The position numbers were made by a program, and so were the translations under genes. Below are positions 40,294 to 48,194 of a stretch of DNA of 64,000 nucleotides, piece after piece. Under the pieces are notes generated by a model. That model made no database searches. It had not been told where the DNA came from and saw nothing but the letters and a program-made list of their open reading frames with translations. The stretch is from Paenibacillaceae bacterium (GTDB lineage Bacteria > Bacillota > Bacilli > Paenibacillales > NBRC-103111), in assembly GCA_029256185.1 (NCBI GenBank), contig JAQSYI010000004.1, forward strand, positions 1 to 64,000, written 5' to 3'. The first letter of the stretch is position 1. Each line of letters starts with the position of its first letter.

Positions 40294-41763
40294 ATGAATA
40301 ATAATTATGATTTAATTGTGGTTGGAGCAGGACCTGCTGGAATTTTTGCCTGTTATGAGATGGTTTTGAAGAGACCGGAAGCCAAGGTGCTTCTGATTGA
40401 TAAAGGAAATGACATATACGGACGCAGCTGCCCTATTCTGGAAGAGAAGATCAAGCTGTGTCCACCGGCTGCTGGGAAGAAGGAATTTGCCGGCTGCTTG
40501 CCCGCTTGCTCCATTACCAGCGGCTTTGGCGGAGCGGGGGCATACAGTGACGGCAAATTCAACATTACCACCGAATTTGGCGGCTGGCTCTCCGATTATT
40601 TATCCCCCTCCAAGGTGCTGGAGCTGATTCGTTATGTAGACGCCCTGAACCTGGCTCATGGAGCTACCGATCATGTAACCGACCCTACCACAGAGGCGAT
40701 CCGGGAGATTGAGCACCGCGGCTACGCAGCGGGCTTGAAGCTGCTGCGGGCTCAGGTACGGCATCTGGGCACGGAGCAGAATCTGAAGATTCTCGCCTCC
40801 ATCTATGAGTTGCTCCGCACTAAGGTGAAGATGCTGTACAAAACCGAGGTGGAGGATATTATAACGGAGAAAACGGGAGGAGAGCTCAAGGTAACGGGAG
40901 TGACCCTTAAGGGCGGTACGGTCTACCAGGCGCCTTATGTGATGATAGCTCCGGGACGGGACGGCTCCGCCTGGTTGACCTCCGTGCTGAAGAAGCGCCG
41001 CCTGAAGATGTACAATAACCAGGTGGATGTGGGAGTCCGGGTGGAAACCTCGGATGTGGTGATGAGAGAGATCAATGAGCATCTCTACGAAGGCAAGTTT
41101 ATTTTCAACACCTCCGTCGGCACCCAGGTCCGCACTTTCTGCAGCAATCCGTCGGGGCATGTGGTTGTGGAGAACCACAGCGGAGTGATGGCCGCCAACG
41201 GGCATTCCTATCAAGACCCGGCATTGGGATCGGCCAACACCAATTTTGCCCTGTTGGTATCGCATAAATTCACGGAGCCCTTCGATAAGCCCAACGAATA
41301 TGCCAGGGAAATTTGCAAGCATGCCAATGATCTGTCAAGCGGTGGGGTGATCGTGCAAAAATACGGGGATATCAAACGGGGCCGCCGCTCAACGGTAGAA
41401 CGGATCAAGGAAGGGTTCATCGAGCCTACCCTGAAGGAAGCGGTGCCCGGCGATCTCGGCTTGGTGCTCCCGTACAATACCATGAAGAGCCTGATTGAAA
41501 TGGTCGAAGCTCTGGATAAGGTGACGCCCGGCATCGCCGCCGAGCATACCCTGTTTTATGGGGTGGAGGCCAAGTTTTACTCGGCGCGGCCCAAGCTCAC
41601 CGAGCATCTGGAGACGGAGATTGCCGGGTTGTATTGCGGCGGAGACGGTGCGGGGATCACCCGCGGACTGGCCCAGGCCGGAGCGGCAGGCGTATGGATT
41701 GCCCGGAGTGTGGCGGAACGGATGTCAGCAAGCGATTCAAATAAACGGTCACAGATTGTATAA
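40294..41763 (+). CDS. FAD-dependent oxidoreductase (COG2509-like) under a purine riboswitch
   Basis: A 489-residue flavoprotein: N-terminal dinucleotide fold YDLIVVGAGPAGIFACYEM (about 4-22), CPPAAGKKEFAGCLPACS with a cluster of cysteines, SGFGGAGAYSDGKFN, and the C-terminal FAD contact GLYCGGDGAGITRGLAQAG. It resembles uncharacterised NAD(P)/FAD-dependent dehydrogenases; no substrate is established. ATG 40294 has GGGAGG 6 bases upstream; a longer reading would start inside the riboswitch. Control by a guanine-type aptamer ties it to purine supply, perhaps oxidation or reduction of a purine or a purine-derived cofactor; that is inference. A strong terminator follows. Confidence 0.88.
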   Translation: MNNNYDLIVVGAGPAGIFACYEMVLKRPEAKVLLIDKGNDIYGRSCPILEEKIKLCPPAAGKKEFAGCLPACSITSGFGGAGAYSDGKFNITTEFGGWLSDYLSPSKVLELIRYVDALNLAHGATDHVTDPTTEAIREIEHRGYAAGLKLLRAQVRHLGTEQNLKILASIYELLRTKVKMLYKTEVEDIITEKTGGELKVTGVTLKGGTVYQAPYVMIAPGRDGSAWLTSVLKKRRLKMYNNQVDVGVRVETSDVVMREINEHLYEGKFIFNTSVGTQVRTFCSNPSGHVVVENHSGVMAANGHSYQDPALGSANTNFALLVSHKFTEPFDKPNEYAREICKHANDLSSGGVIVQKYGDIKRGRRSTVERIKEGFIEPTLKEAVPGDLGLVLPYNTMKSLIEMVEALDKVTPGIAAEHTLFYGVEAKFYSARPKLTEHLETEIAGLYCGGDGAGITRGLAQAGAAGVWIARSVAERMSASDSNKRSQIV

Positions 41764-41775
41764 AGGGAATTCGCG

Positions 41776-41813
41776 GACCAGCCAGCCGGTTACCGGCAGG
41801 TTGGTCTTTTTTT
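41776..41813 (+). terminator. Terminator of the FAD oxidoreductase gene
   Basis: GACCAGCC (41776-41783) pairs with GGTTGGTC (41799-41806), with inner GCCGG/CCGGC, followed by a run of seven T. Confidence 0.9.
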
Positions 41814-41820
41814 GTCCAAA

Positions 41821-41881
41821 AACGAAACAATATGAAAATAAACGAAAACGTATTGAAAATAAAACGAAAATATACGATACT
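41821..41881 (+). promoter_or_regulatory. glpX promoter with three direct AACGAAA repeats
   Basis: AACGAAA occurs at 41821, 41841 and 41863, with ATGAAAATAA and TTGAAAATAA between, making about 21-bp direct repeats. They overlap a promoter TTGAAA (41853-41858), 17 bp, GATACT (41876-41881). DeoR-family repressors bind direct repeats of this kind, and a DeoR gene is second in the operon. Confidence 0.65.
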
Positions 41882-41920
41882 GTTATTAAGATAAATGATA
41901 ATAAACAGGAGTGAATGCAA

Positions 41921-42949
41921 ATGAAAGACTGGTCTCCTATTCCTAACTGCTATGATCCCATGAAATTGCTGGGGCTGGAGCTTGTGGAAGTCTGTGAAGC
42001 TGCGGCTGTGGCCTCTGCCCGTTGGATTGGAAGAGGGAAGAAGAATGAAGCGGATGACGCCGCCACTTCTGCCATGCGCCAGCTTCTCAACCGGCTGCCG
42101 ATGAAGGGAACCGTGGTGATTGGCGAGGGAGAGCTCGACGAAGCGCCTATGCTCTATATCGGAGAGGCATTGGGAACGGGGAACGGACCTGCGGTAGATA
42201 TTGCTGTAGACCCCCTGGAGGGCACCAGTCTGGTAGCGGACGGCCGGGAGAATGCCATCTCCGTCATTGCCATGGCGCCCCGTGGATGTCTGCTGCATGC
42301 TCCTGACATGTATATGGAGAAATTGGCCGTGGGTCCGGACGCCCGTGGCTGCATTGATTTGAACCGTTCAATTGTAGACAATGCGCGGGCTGTTGCCGCG
42401 GCTCTGTGCAAGCCGATAGAGGAAGTGACCGTGGCCATCCAGAAGCGGGAGCGGCATGATGCTGCCGTAGAGGCCCTGCGGGAAGCCGGAGTGAAGGTGA
42501 TGACCTTCCAAGAAGGAGATGTTTCCGCTGCGGTGGCCACCGCTGTTCCAGGTTCGGACGTGGATATGTTCTATGGTATAGGGGGAGCACCTGAAGGCGT
42601 AGTATCCGCCGTGGCGCTCCGTTGCCTTGGCGGGGATATGCAAGCGCGCCTGATGCCCCAGGACCGGGTGGAGGCTGACCGCTGCCGGAGAATGGGGATA
42701 GAGGACCACCGCGTCATTCTTGCTCTGGAGGATCTGGTACGCTCCGACGACTGCCTGTTCGCTGCAACGGGAATTACGGAGAGTCCGATGCTTCAGGGTA
42801 CACGCAGGCAAGGAGACAAATGGCTGACCCATTCCATGCTTGCTCTGGGACGCAAGAAGCAGATGTATTTCCTGAAGAATCTGCTCGCCCAGGAGATCGA
42901 AGCCGATACGCTCGGCACAGATAAGACACCGGTACCTGTCTGCATTTGA
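41921..42949 (+). CDS. glpX: Fructose-1,6-bisphosphatase class II
   Basis: A 342-residue GlpX-type phosphatase that converts fructose-1,6-bisphosphate (or sedoheptulose-1,7-bisphosphate) to the monophosphate, a gluconeogenic step. Seen: GRGKKNEADDAATSAM, VIGEGELDEAPMLYIGE, VDPLEGTSLVADGRENAISV (metal site), GGAPEGVVSAVALRCLGGD and TGITESPML. Length is normal. ATG 41921 is preferred to the ATG two codons earlier because AGGAG (41907-41911) is then 9 bases away. It heads an operon with a DeoR regulator and rpiB. Confidence 0.94.
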   Translation: MKDWSPIPNCYDPMKLLGLELVEVCEAAAVASARWIGRGKKNEADDAATSAMRQLLNRLPMKGTVVIGEGELDEAPMLYIGEALGTGNGPAVDIAVDPLEGTSLVADGRENAISVIAMAPRGCLLHAPDMYMEKLAVGPDARGCIDLNRSIVDNARAVAAALCKPIEEVTVAIQKRERHDAAVEALREAGVKVMTFQEGDVSAAVATAVPGSDVDMFYGIGGAPEGVVSAVALRCLGGDMQARLMPQDRVEADRCRRMGIEDHRVILALEDLVRSDDCLFAATGITESPMLQGTRRQGDKWLTHSMLALGRKKQMYFLKNLLAQEIEADTLGTDKTPVPVCI

Positions 42950-43017
42950 TGCCGGGCCCAAAACGTGCTATGGTTAGGGATGACGTTTTTTAATATGATG
43001 GTTTGCAGGTGATTCTC

Positions 43018-43809
43018 TTGTCCAAGAACATAATGGCAGATGAACGGCGGCTGCTCTTGATTGAATACTTAACCAAACACCAGCGGGCTACCGTCAAGGA
43101 GCTCTCTGTCCAGCTGCAGGTTTCTGAAGCAACGCTGCGGACGGACCTGAATCTGCTGGAAGAAGAAGGAGTGCTCCGCCGGATTCACGGCGGGGCTGTA
43201 TTGGCAGAGCTTCCTGTTCCTGCCGGCTCCTCGTTCAGCTTCTCCTCGCGGGAGAAGCGCAATACCAGCCAGAAGGCGGCTATCGGCCGCAAGGCGATGG
43301 ATTATTTGCAGGAGGGCCAGTGTGTGATGATCGATGCCAGCACCACTGCCCTGGAGCTGGCCCGGAGCCTGAAGCGGACACAGATCAAGCTGACGGTAAT
43401 CACAAGCGGCATCTATACCGCATTGGAGCTGAAGGACAATCCTTATCTGCACGTGATCCTGATCGGCGGTGTGCTCCGCATGGGGTCTGGCGCTATCGAA
43501 GGAACGCTGGGCTCGGGCATTCTGGGGGATATCAAGGCGGACTTGCTGTTCACCTCTCCCGCCGGCTTCAAGCCTGACAGCGGACTGATGGACTTTAACG
43601 TGTATGAGGTGGAGCTGAAGCGCCGGATGGTGGAGTCGTCCAGTCAAGTGATCGCATTGATGGACAGCACCAAGTTTGGAGTGGGCTCGATTGCCAGCTA
43701 TGCGGAAACCAGCCGTATACATGATGTGATTACCGATACAGACGCTCCGCAGGAGATCATCCGGCAGCTGGAAGCAAAGGGTATCCGCGTCTGTACCGTA
43801 GGGATGTAG
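43018..43809 (+). CDS. DeoR/GlpR family sugar-phosphate repressor
   Basis: A 263-residue regulator: an N-terminal winged HTH (ADERRLLLIEYLTKHQRATV, VSEATLRTDLNLLEEEGVLRRIHGGAVL when joined) and a C-terminal sugar-phosphate-binding domain (IDASTTALELARSL, TVITSGIYTALEL, GGVLRMGSGAIEG). The start is uncertain: TTG 43018 follows AGGTGAT at good spacing, while ATG 43033 gives the usual MADERR opening. A weak hairpin (AAAACGT/ACGTTTT, 42960-42989) lies between it and glpX and may lower its expression. It probably represses its own operon through the AACGAAA repeats. Confidence 0.9.
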   Translation: MSKNIMADERRLLLIEYLTKHQRATVKELSVQLQVSEATLRTDLNLLEEEGVLRRIHGGAVLAELPVPAGSSFSFSSREKRNTSQKAAIGRKAMDYLQEGQCVMIDASTTALELARSLKRTQIKLTVITSGIYTALELKDNPYLHVILIGGVLRMGSGAIEGTLGSGILGDIKADLLFTSPAGFKPDSGLMDFNVYEVELKRRMVESSSQVIALMDSTKFGVGSIASYAETSRIHDVITDTDAPQEIIRQLEAKGIRVCTVGM

Positions 43810-43820
43810 AGGATAAGCAT

Positions 43821-44330
43821 ATGAGAATCGGATTAGGCAGTGACCACTTGGGCTTTGAATTGAAGGAGAAGCTGGGGGTTTATCTGAGGGACAAGGGTTA
43901 TGAAGTAACGGATTACGGGTGCCATAGTACAGAGCATGTGGATTATCCCGATATTGCTTTTGAGGTGGCGGAGCAGGTGCTGGCAGGGACGCATGCCAAG
44001 GGGGTGCTGGTCTGCGGAACAGGCAACGGCATGACGATTGCCGCCAACAAGGTGGCAGGAATCCGGGCGGCGCTATGCCATGACCCCATCTCGGCTGAAC
44101 GGGCAGGCAAGAGCAATGATGCGCATATCCTTACCATGGGGGCGCTTATTATTGATTTTGAACGGGCCAAGGAAGTGGTAGACCTGTGGCTCGCAGCGGA
44201 ATTCCAGGGTGGTCCCTCCGCCCGCAAGATCGGCAAGATCCGCCAGCGGGAGGAAGAGCAGTACGGCGCTCCCGACCGTGACCGGGAGCCTGGAAGCGGC
44301 CCTGTTACTGGCGGCAACAACGGCGCTTAG
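43821..44330 (+). CDS. rpiB: Ribose-5-phosphate isomerase B (RpiB/LacAB family)
   Basis: A 169-residue isomerase interconverting ribose-5-P and ribulose-5-P, or allose-6-P and allulose-6-P. Seen: IGLGSDHLGFELKEKL, DYGCHSTEHVDYPD, and the active-site block VCGTGNGMTIAANKVAGIRAA with the catalytic Cys. About 20 residues of polar tail (APDRDREPGSGPVTGGNN) exceed the usual length. It starts 11 bp after the DeoR gene. Position in an operon with a DeoR repressor and a bisphosphatase suggests use of a rarer pentose or hexose phosphate. Confidence 0.92.
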   Translation: MRIGLGSDHLGFELKEKLGVYLRDKGYEVTDYGCHSTEHVDYPDIAFEVAEQVLAGTHAKGVLVCGTGNGMTIAANKVAGIRAALCHDPISAERAGKSNDAHILTMGALIIDFERAKEVVDLWLAAEFQGGPSARKIGKIRQREEEQYGAPDRDREPGSGPVTGGNNGA

Positions 44331-44362
44331 GCAAGCTGCCTCATTCAATACATGAATACCAG

Positions 44363-44400
44363 AAGTCCCGCGGGCCTGTGACAGGTCGCGGGACTTTTCT
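44363..44400 (+). terminator. Terminator of the glpX-deoR-rpiB operon
   Basis: AAGTCCCGCG (44363-44372) pairs with CGCGGGACTT (44387-44396), with inner CCTGT/ACAGG, followed by TTCTTT. Confidence 0.9.
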
Positions 44401-44416
44401 TTCGTTATTCAGCAGC

Positions 44417-46519
44417 CTAACGCTGGAGCTTGAATTCAGGCGTCTCGGCAATTACCGTGGTTTTGCTGTCGATGACTTGAACGGTGAAGGTAAGTACTTC
44501 TCCGGTTTTGTTGAGCTCGCCCGGCACCACTGCAGTCAGCTTGTCGTGGGAAACATAACGGGTCTCGACGGGCTTGCCGTTAACGGTCACAACCGACAGC
44601 TGCGGGAAGTTGCGGCCATTGATGGTCACGGTTATCTTCTTGTCGTGGGCGGCGTCAGGCTCCGTGTCGATGCCCGCAATGTCCATGACGCCCAAGCCCA
44701 GTACGAATTCCTTCGCCAGAATTTGATCCTTGAATTCGGCGTAGCCATGCCGTTCCCCGAACATAATGTCGTATTGAAGCTTCTCGTAATCCTTCAGATC
44801 CTCTTCATGGATGGCAAGATCCGCATAATGATCCTTGGTGGGAATGACGGGAACCTTCTTATAGAGCTCCTTCAAATAATCCGTATAATAAGTGCCCTTC
44901 AGCTTGGCTTTCTCCAGGATGTAGGGACCGAGGAAGGAGGGGCTCATATACAGATCTTCCTTCTCCTCCTCGAGGAAATTATTCCATACGACAAAGGGAG
45001 TCTTGTACATTTTGGTCCAGAACTCGGGGTCATCGGTGCCCGTGATATATTTGGAATCGATGAAGCCTTTATATTCGTCTCCGAGAGAAGGCAGGTGATC
45101 CCCGAAGAAGGCGATGATCGTGGGCTCGCCGCTCTTGCTGTAATGGTCCACCAGCTTCAGCAGCATTTTATCCGTACCGTTGATGCCTTGGGCCAGCGTT
45201 TCCAGAAGGCCCTTGGCTTGTCCTTCCACGCCTTGGACCTTGAATGTATTCTCCTTGAACTTGCCGGGCCAGAAGTGGAAGTGGTTCTCCATGGTATTGG
45301 TGAAGATCAGGTCCGGCCCTTCTGATTCGGTGCTGGACTTAATCACCAGATTGGCCACCTCATCGTCTGCAATGTAGGGACCCTGGAACACCTGATCGAA
45401 GAATTCGATGCTGATGAATTTGGAAAAGCCCATATTCTTATACACTTCACGGCTGTTGAAGAACCAGTTGTGAAAAGGGTTGATAGCCGTGGGAGTATAG
45501 CCTTGCCGGGCGGCAATGGAAGCCAGGGAATCCACTTCATGGGTGAAATACTGGTTGTAGGGAGTGGAGCCTTGCGGCATGAAGCGCATGCTGTTGCCGG
45601 TCAGCACCTCGAACTCCACATTGGCTGTTCCTCCTCCGTATTGCGGGGACAGCAGCCAGCCGCTGGGGTATTTCTCAGCCAGCTTGTGAAAGCCGGGAAT
45701 CGGGTCTTCACTGAATTTTACACCGGGAATGACGGTAGGGTCCCAGAATGCTTCTCCGAGCACAATAATGATATTGGGCTTGACCGCAGCCGCGGCTTCA
45801 CCTGCCACAACCGGGTCAACAGGCCGGCTGACAATCGCGGCGATGCTCGCCTCGTCATAGCCCTTCACCTCGGTCACGTTCATGTTGTCCAGGTTGCGCA
45901 AGGTGCAGAGCAAGAGCCCGTTGGACAGAATATTGTCCTTCTGGTTCCAGGACTTCTCCTCAATCCCGAATACCCCCTGCATCATGGCCGTCGGCTGGTA
46001 ATACACCAGAGCAACAAAGAAAACCGCGGCGCCCACAAAAGCGATTCTTTCCTTGCCCTTAATTTTCTTGATCATATCCGGTATGAAATAAAGCAGCCCC
46101 ACGCTTGCGCCGATATAGACCAAAATGCCAATCAGCGTCTTGGGATTGACAATATTATTGAGGTATTGGGTCATGTCCTCCGTCTCGCTTGTGAGAACAA
46201 AGTCCATAGGCAGCAGGGGCACTCCCAGGATCTTTAGCTTGATGCCGCTGATCAAAGAAAGGATGAAGGCGAGTGTAAACACAATCCAGTAAGCCAGGCG
46301 CGTCCTCCCGGTTATGGCGGTGAAAAGCAGCAGCAAGCCCGTAAGCAAAACCATATTGAACAAAAAGGCCGGAATATGCTGGTAAGTCCATTTCATCGCG
46401 TCTGTTGCAGAGGAACGGCTAAGAAATTCCATCAGAAAAACCAACCAAGCTCCCAACAAAAAAAGAACGTATCTGCTTCGCAAATAACGTCCCGTGGCAA
46501 ACAACCCGTTTTTGATCAT
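44417..46519 (-). CDS. LTA synthase-like sulfatase-fold membrane enzyme with Ig-like tail
   Basis: A 700-residue protein: five N-terminal transmembrane helices (about 10-200), an extracellular sulfatase-fold domain (about 250-600), and an extra C-terminal beta domain (about 610-700, KKITVTINGRNFPQLSVVTVNG) of the IPT/TIG or Ig kind. Catalytic elements: GEAFWD (metal), YGGGTANVEFEVLTG with nucleophile Thr298, and FFGDHLPSLGD (metal). LTA synthases polymerise glycerol phosphate from phosphatidylglycerol on the outer membrane face; related enzymes add such groups to other glycans. ATG 46519 has GGGAGA about 8 bases upstream, and longer readings add a non-hydrophobic N-terminus. A cre-like sequence (12 of 14) lies at 46641-46654. 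Confidence 0.88.
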   Translation of the reverse strand: MIKNGLFATGRYLRSRYVLFLLGAWLVFLMEFLSRSSATDAMKWTYQHIPAFLFNMVLLTGLLLLFTAITGRTRLAYWIVFTLAFILSLISGIKLKILGVPLLPMDFVLTSETEDMTQYLNNIVNPKTLIGILVYIGASVGLLYFIPDMIKKIKGKERIAFVGAAVFFVALVYYQPTAMMQGVFGIEEKSWNQKDNILSNGLLLCTLRNLDNMNVTEVKGYDEASIAAIVSRPVDPVVAGEAAAAVKPNIIIVLGEAFWDPTVIPGVKFSEDPIPGFHKLAEKYPSGWLLSPQYGGGTANVEFEVLTGNSMRFMPQGSTPYNQYFTHEVDSLASIAARQGYTPTAINPFHNWFFNSREVYKNMGFSKFISIEFFDQVFQGPYIADDEVANLVIKSSTESEGPDLIFTNTMENHFHFWPGKFKENTFKVQGVEGQAKGLLETLAQGINGTDKMLLKLVDHYSKSGEPTIIAFFGDHLPSLGDEYKGFIDSKYITGTDDPEFWTKMYKTPFVVWNNFLEEEKEDLYMSPSFLGPYILEKAKLKGTYYTDYLKELYKKVPVIPTKDHYADLAIHEEDLKDYEKLQYDIMFGERHGYAEFKDQILAKEFVLGLGVMDIAGIDTEPDAAHDKKITVTINGRNFPQLSVVTVNGKPVETRYVSHDKLTAVVPGELNKTGEVLTFTVQVIDSKTTVIAETPEFKLQR

Positions 46520-46704
46520 CTCAGGCTCTCCCAATGTTAACGTATAAGTCGATTCGTTGGTATTATAACATGGGGGAACATCATAGGAAAACGGCAATTG
46601 TATCCGAAAGCATGTTAAATATGAAGAAAATATGAAGAAGTGAGGGCGCTTTCACAAAAAATTCGCAATTATGCCGTAAGCGGTGTTCAATTTACAGGGA
46701 AGGC

Positions 46705-47253
46705 TCAGCCGTTTGGTGCCGGATTCACACTTTTGATGTGGGCGATGTGATGATTGCCGTGCCAGTTGTACTGCGCCAAGGCTCTGCGGAGAGGAATCAA
46801 GCTGTTGCTTTCCGGGTGAAAAAAGGAGCGCAGATAATCCGTCTCGCTGAGGCTATCCAAGAGATCGGCCCAACGGCTGTGCAGGGATTCCAGAAGCAGC
46901 AGAGACGGTTCAACCGGATAGCTGCGGGAATCCGCCAGCTCCGCCCAGAGGTCCTCTCTGTAGGGCTTGATGACAGGATTGTCCTCCGTTACAGCCAGTT
47001 TGATGCGGATATAGCAGTTCATATGGGAATCGGCCATATGATGGACAACCTGGCGGACGGTCCAGCCTCCCGGCCGGTAGGGAATATCCAGCCCGGCTCC
47101 GCCTAACGCCTCCAGCGCGGCTTGCAGCAGTCCAGGCTGGCTCCTGATGGAGCAGGTCCACTGGCGGCGGAGCTCTTCATTCCAATTGCCGTCCCATTGG
47201 AACCGGCCGATGGGATACCGCAGGATTTCTTCATTCTTTCCAGCTTCATTCAT
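46705..47253 (-). CDS. DinB-fold YfiT-like metal-dependent hydrolase
   Basis: A 182-residue four-helix-bundle protein of the DinB/YfiT group. Seen: LRYPIGRFQWDG at the N-terminus, WTVRQVVHHMADSHMN with the first metal His, and YNWHGNHHIAHI with the HxxxH ligands. B. subtilis YfiT binds nickel or zinc; some relatives are thiol transferases (bacillithiol S-transferase, BstA). GAGGAGG lies 9 bases before ATG 47253. It may use bacillithiol as cofactor; the electrophilic substrate is unknown. Confidence 0.88.
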   Translation of the reverse strand: MNEAGKNEEILRYPIGRFQWDGNWNEELRRQWTCSIRSQPGLLQAALEALGGAGLDIPYRPGGWTVRQVVHHMADSHMNCYIRIKLAVTEDNPVIKPYREDLWAELADSRSYPVEPSLLLLESLHSRWADLLDSLSETDYLRSFFHPESNSLIPLRRALAQYNWHGNHHIAHIKSVNPAPNG

Positions 47254-47331
47254 GGCGGGATGCCTCCTCATACTTGTTTTGTGGATTATTGTACCATGAG
47301 GAGGCGGGATCGCAATTGAAGAAAACCGATT

Positions 47332-48090
47332 CTAATGATCGGTTTGTCCGATGGATAATCCGGGCGGACAGAATTCCGGATAAAGGCGGCTGAGCCTGCG
47401 CGCCTCCGCGGGAGCCGAGCGGCTTAAGGCCATGGCGTAGGCGGAGATGCCGTGGCGGGAGATGGGGGTCCTTTGGGTATCCTTAACCGGAAAGCCGGAT
47501 TTGGCATGGACATAAGTGAAGCCCAACAGACTTCGCGGCGGCATATTGGGAACCAGATCTCCCTCCAGATAGATGCGGATGCTCTGCCCGGTTTGGCTGT
47601 GAAGTGCGTCGGCGAAGGTTCCGTCGCCGATTCTGGGAGCGCCGAAGGTAACCAGTTTTACGGCGGGACGGCCCTTTGCGACTGCGGGATCAAGGGCGCA
47701 CAGGGAGGCGAGAGCGCCGCCCAGGCTGTGGCCGGCAATATATAAGGGTTTGTTTCGGGCGCACTGCTTAAGGGCCAGCAGAATGCCGGGACGGAGGCTT
47801 ACGTACAGCTCCGTATATCCCTTGTGGGTTTTGCCTCCTTGCTTGGACAGGGGAAAGTCCACCTGTGCGGCGGCCATGTTGCGTTTCAGATCGTTCCAGT
47901 CTTCTGTTCCCCGGAAGGCGATGATGATATGTGAGCGGGATTCAGCCAAATAGCCTGCTTTCCTGCAATCGGGACTCTCCAGAACAGCCACGAGGCGATG
48001 CTTGGCAGGAAGGTGGGGGAGGCCGCTGCGATACTGCTGCAGAGCTTGATAGGTGAATACGGACATCCGGAATAACAGGGCAGGCTTCAT
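47332..48090 (-). CDS. Class 3 lipase family protein
   Basis: A 252-residue alpha/beta hydrolase of the lipase_3 family, without signal peptide. Seen: IIIAFRGTEDWNDL (the RGT oxyanion motif), THKGYTELYVSLRP, GHSLGGALASLCA with nucleophile Ser122, TFGAPRIGDGTFAD and the catalytic Asp/His region LEGDLVPNMPP...HGISAY. It probably hydrolyses acylglycerols or phospholipid esters in or near the cytoplasm. ATG 48090 follows GGGAGGTG at about 8 bases; the two ATGs upstream lack a site. Confidence 0.88.
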   Translation of the reverse strand: MKPALLFRMSVFTYQALQQYRSGLPHLPAKHRLVAVLESPDCRKAGYLAESRSHIIIAFRGTEDWNDLKRNMAAAQVDFPLSKQGGKTHKGYTELYVSLRPGILLALKQCARNKPLYIAGHSLGGALASLCALDPAVAKGRPAVKLVTFGAPRIGDGTFADALHSQTGQSIRIYLEGDLVPNMPPRSLLGFTYVHAKSGFPVKDTQRTPISRHGISAYAMALSRSAPAEARRLSRLYPEFCPPGLSIGQTDH

Positions 48091-48194
48091 CCCTGCGCCA
48101 CCTCCCGCGCTCATGTTTCTACACCTTATGCAACCAGGCTTCCGCATGCTATAATGTCACGTAGAACTTTTGAGACAGGAAGGTGAACCGGAAG

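Noticed and set aside
41657..42298. Minus-strand open frame of 213 codons over the glpX start
   Set aside because: It crosses a terminator and the glpX promoter and is antisense to conserved coding sequence.
46641..46654. cre site for the LTA-synthase-like gene
   Set aside because: It matches only 12 of 14 positions, lies about 120 bp from the start codon, and no promoter was found beside it; kept only as a note.
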